DNA from: CALMFT01 sp041674565
GTDB lineage: Bacteria > Patescibacteriota > Gracilibacteria > Absconditabacterales > Absconditicoccaceae
Direction: 5' to 3'
Length of the DNA: 6,480 nucleotides
NCBI GenBank assembly: GCA_041674565.1
Contig: JBAYVQ010000052.1
Span: forward strand, 1 to 6,480
Each line of letters opens with the position of its first letter. Positions within the stretch are counted from its first letter, which is position 1. The notes below the pieces were generated by a model. That model saw only the letters and a list, made by a program, of their open reading frames with translations. It was not told where the DNA came from and searched no databases. Positions 6,100 through 6,480 of the stretch are shown piece after piece. The position numbers and the translations under genes were made by a program.

Positions 6100-6435
6100 A
6101 TGAAAATCATCCTTCAATTTCTTATCACGGGTATCGCTATTGCATTTGCTTCCTATCTTGTACCATGAGTGTATGTAGATGGTTTACGGACTGCCATAGT
6201 AGTAGGAGTAATGTTGGCTATAGTCAATGCTACCGTAGGATTTTTGCTACGCATCATCACACTCCCCTTCAATATCCTCACCTTGGGTTTAGTTGGTTTC
6301 CTTATCGGTGTGCTCATGATTCTTTTGGTAGATAGACGAGTAGACGGCTTCAGCATTAGTGGATTTTGGTCATGACTACGATTTGCTGTGATCTTTTGAC
6401 TCATCAATATGGTATTTTCCAAACTCAAAGATTAA
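6100..6435 (+). CDS. Phage holin family 4 (YvlD-like) four-helix membrane protein (UGA = Gly)
   Basis: 111 residues from ATG 6100 to TAA 6433-6435, the usual size for the Phage_holin_4_2 (DUF360-type) superfamily. Four hydrophobic helices alternate with short loops: about 3-20, 31-52, 61-80 and 92-105. Family hallmarks are LVPGVYVDG near 20-28 (the Gly of P-G is TGA), ATVGFLLRIITLPFNILTLG in the middle, and a repeat of the first motif as DGFSISGFW near 84-92. Other TGA glycines are residues 92 and 100. Despite the family name, these proteins are widespread in non-phage genomes and are of uncertain role. No endolysin or phage gene is nearby, so a lysis role is not supported. CGG at residue 30 and CGA at residues 82 and 94 would put Arg next to or within hydrophobic helices. 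No Shine-Dalgarno is visible. Confidence 0.88.
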
Positions 6436-6458
6436 ATAATCTGACAAGTAAGCCAAAC

Positions 6459-6480
6459 AAAAGCGAGATCCAGGTATCTC
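6459..6480 (+). terminator. Probable intrinsic terminator, cut by window end
   Basis: An A-rich run and GC (6459-6464) precede GAGAT (6465-6469), which pairs with ATCTC (6476-6480) around the loop CCAGGT. If the next bases are GCTTTT, the stem extends to a typical hairpin plus T-tract ending the 6100-6435 transcript. The right half lies outside the window. Confidence 0.4.

Noticed and set aside
711..6435. TGA as selenocysteine or as tryptophan (code 4)
   Set aside because: Conserved-site TGAs align with Gly, several occur per gene including a tandem pair, no recoding hairpin is needed, and TGG is used at Trp sites.
6100..6435. Prophage lysis module suggested by the holin-family name
   Set aside because: The family is common in non-phage genomes and no endolysin, structural or integrase gene is present.

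Overview
This window reads as a fragment of a Patescibacteria/CPR genome that uses genetic code 25 (UGA = glycine), the code of Candidatus Gracilibacteria (BD1-5) and Absconditabacteria (SR1). Under the standard code the region right of about 700 looks like a string of short broken ORFs. Reading TGA as Gly gives six intact genes that contain 25 in-frame TGA codons and all end at TAA or TAG. Several of these TGAs fall where the protein family has an invariant glycine, for example both glycines of the G-x-P-I-x-G-D motif of the pseudouridine synthase, the Gly of the AAHxxYKEG motif of Rel, and the P-G-(I/V)-x-V-D-G motif of the holin-like membrane protein.

Layout. 1-456 (minus): the N-terminal part of a GC-richer gene with no TGA codons and different codon use, running off the left edge. 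457-710: a divergent intergenic region with a long hairpin, an inverted pair of DnaA-box-like 9-mers and candidate promoters in both directions. 711-2912 (plus): full-length bifunctional (p)ppGpp synthetase/hydrolase (HD, synthetase, TGS, zinc-binding and ACT domains). 2913-3035: weak terminator and a good -35/-10 pair. 3036-3494 and 3525-4391 (plus): a probable two-gene operon of unrecognised membrane-anchored proteins. 4392-5339 (minus): RluA/RluD-family 23S rRNA pseudouridine synthase, whose stop codon directly abuts the stop of the preceding convergent gene. 5340-5481: divergent promoter region. 5482-5566 (plus): tRNA-Leu(CAG) with encoded CCA. 5648-6058 and 6100-6435 (plus): a small helical protein of unknown function and a four-helix 'phage holin family 4' membrane protein. 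The window ends in what looks like the first part of a hairpin terminator.

The recognised genes belong to translation (tRNA-Leu, RluD) and its nutritional control (Rel). The main points of interest are the recoding itself, the scarcity of CGA/CGG codons and their odd placement, the two-gene unknown membrane cassette, the foreign-looking left gene, and the structured divergent intergenic region. I see no CRISPR array, insertion sequence or phage module.
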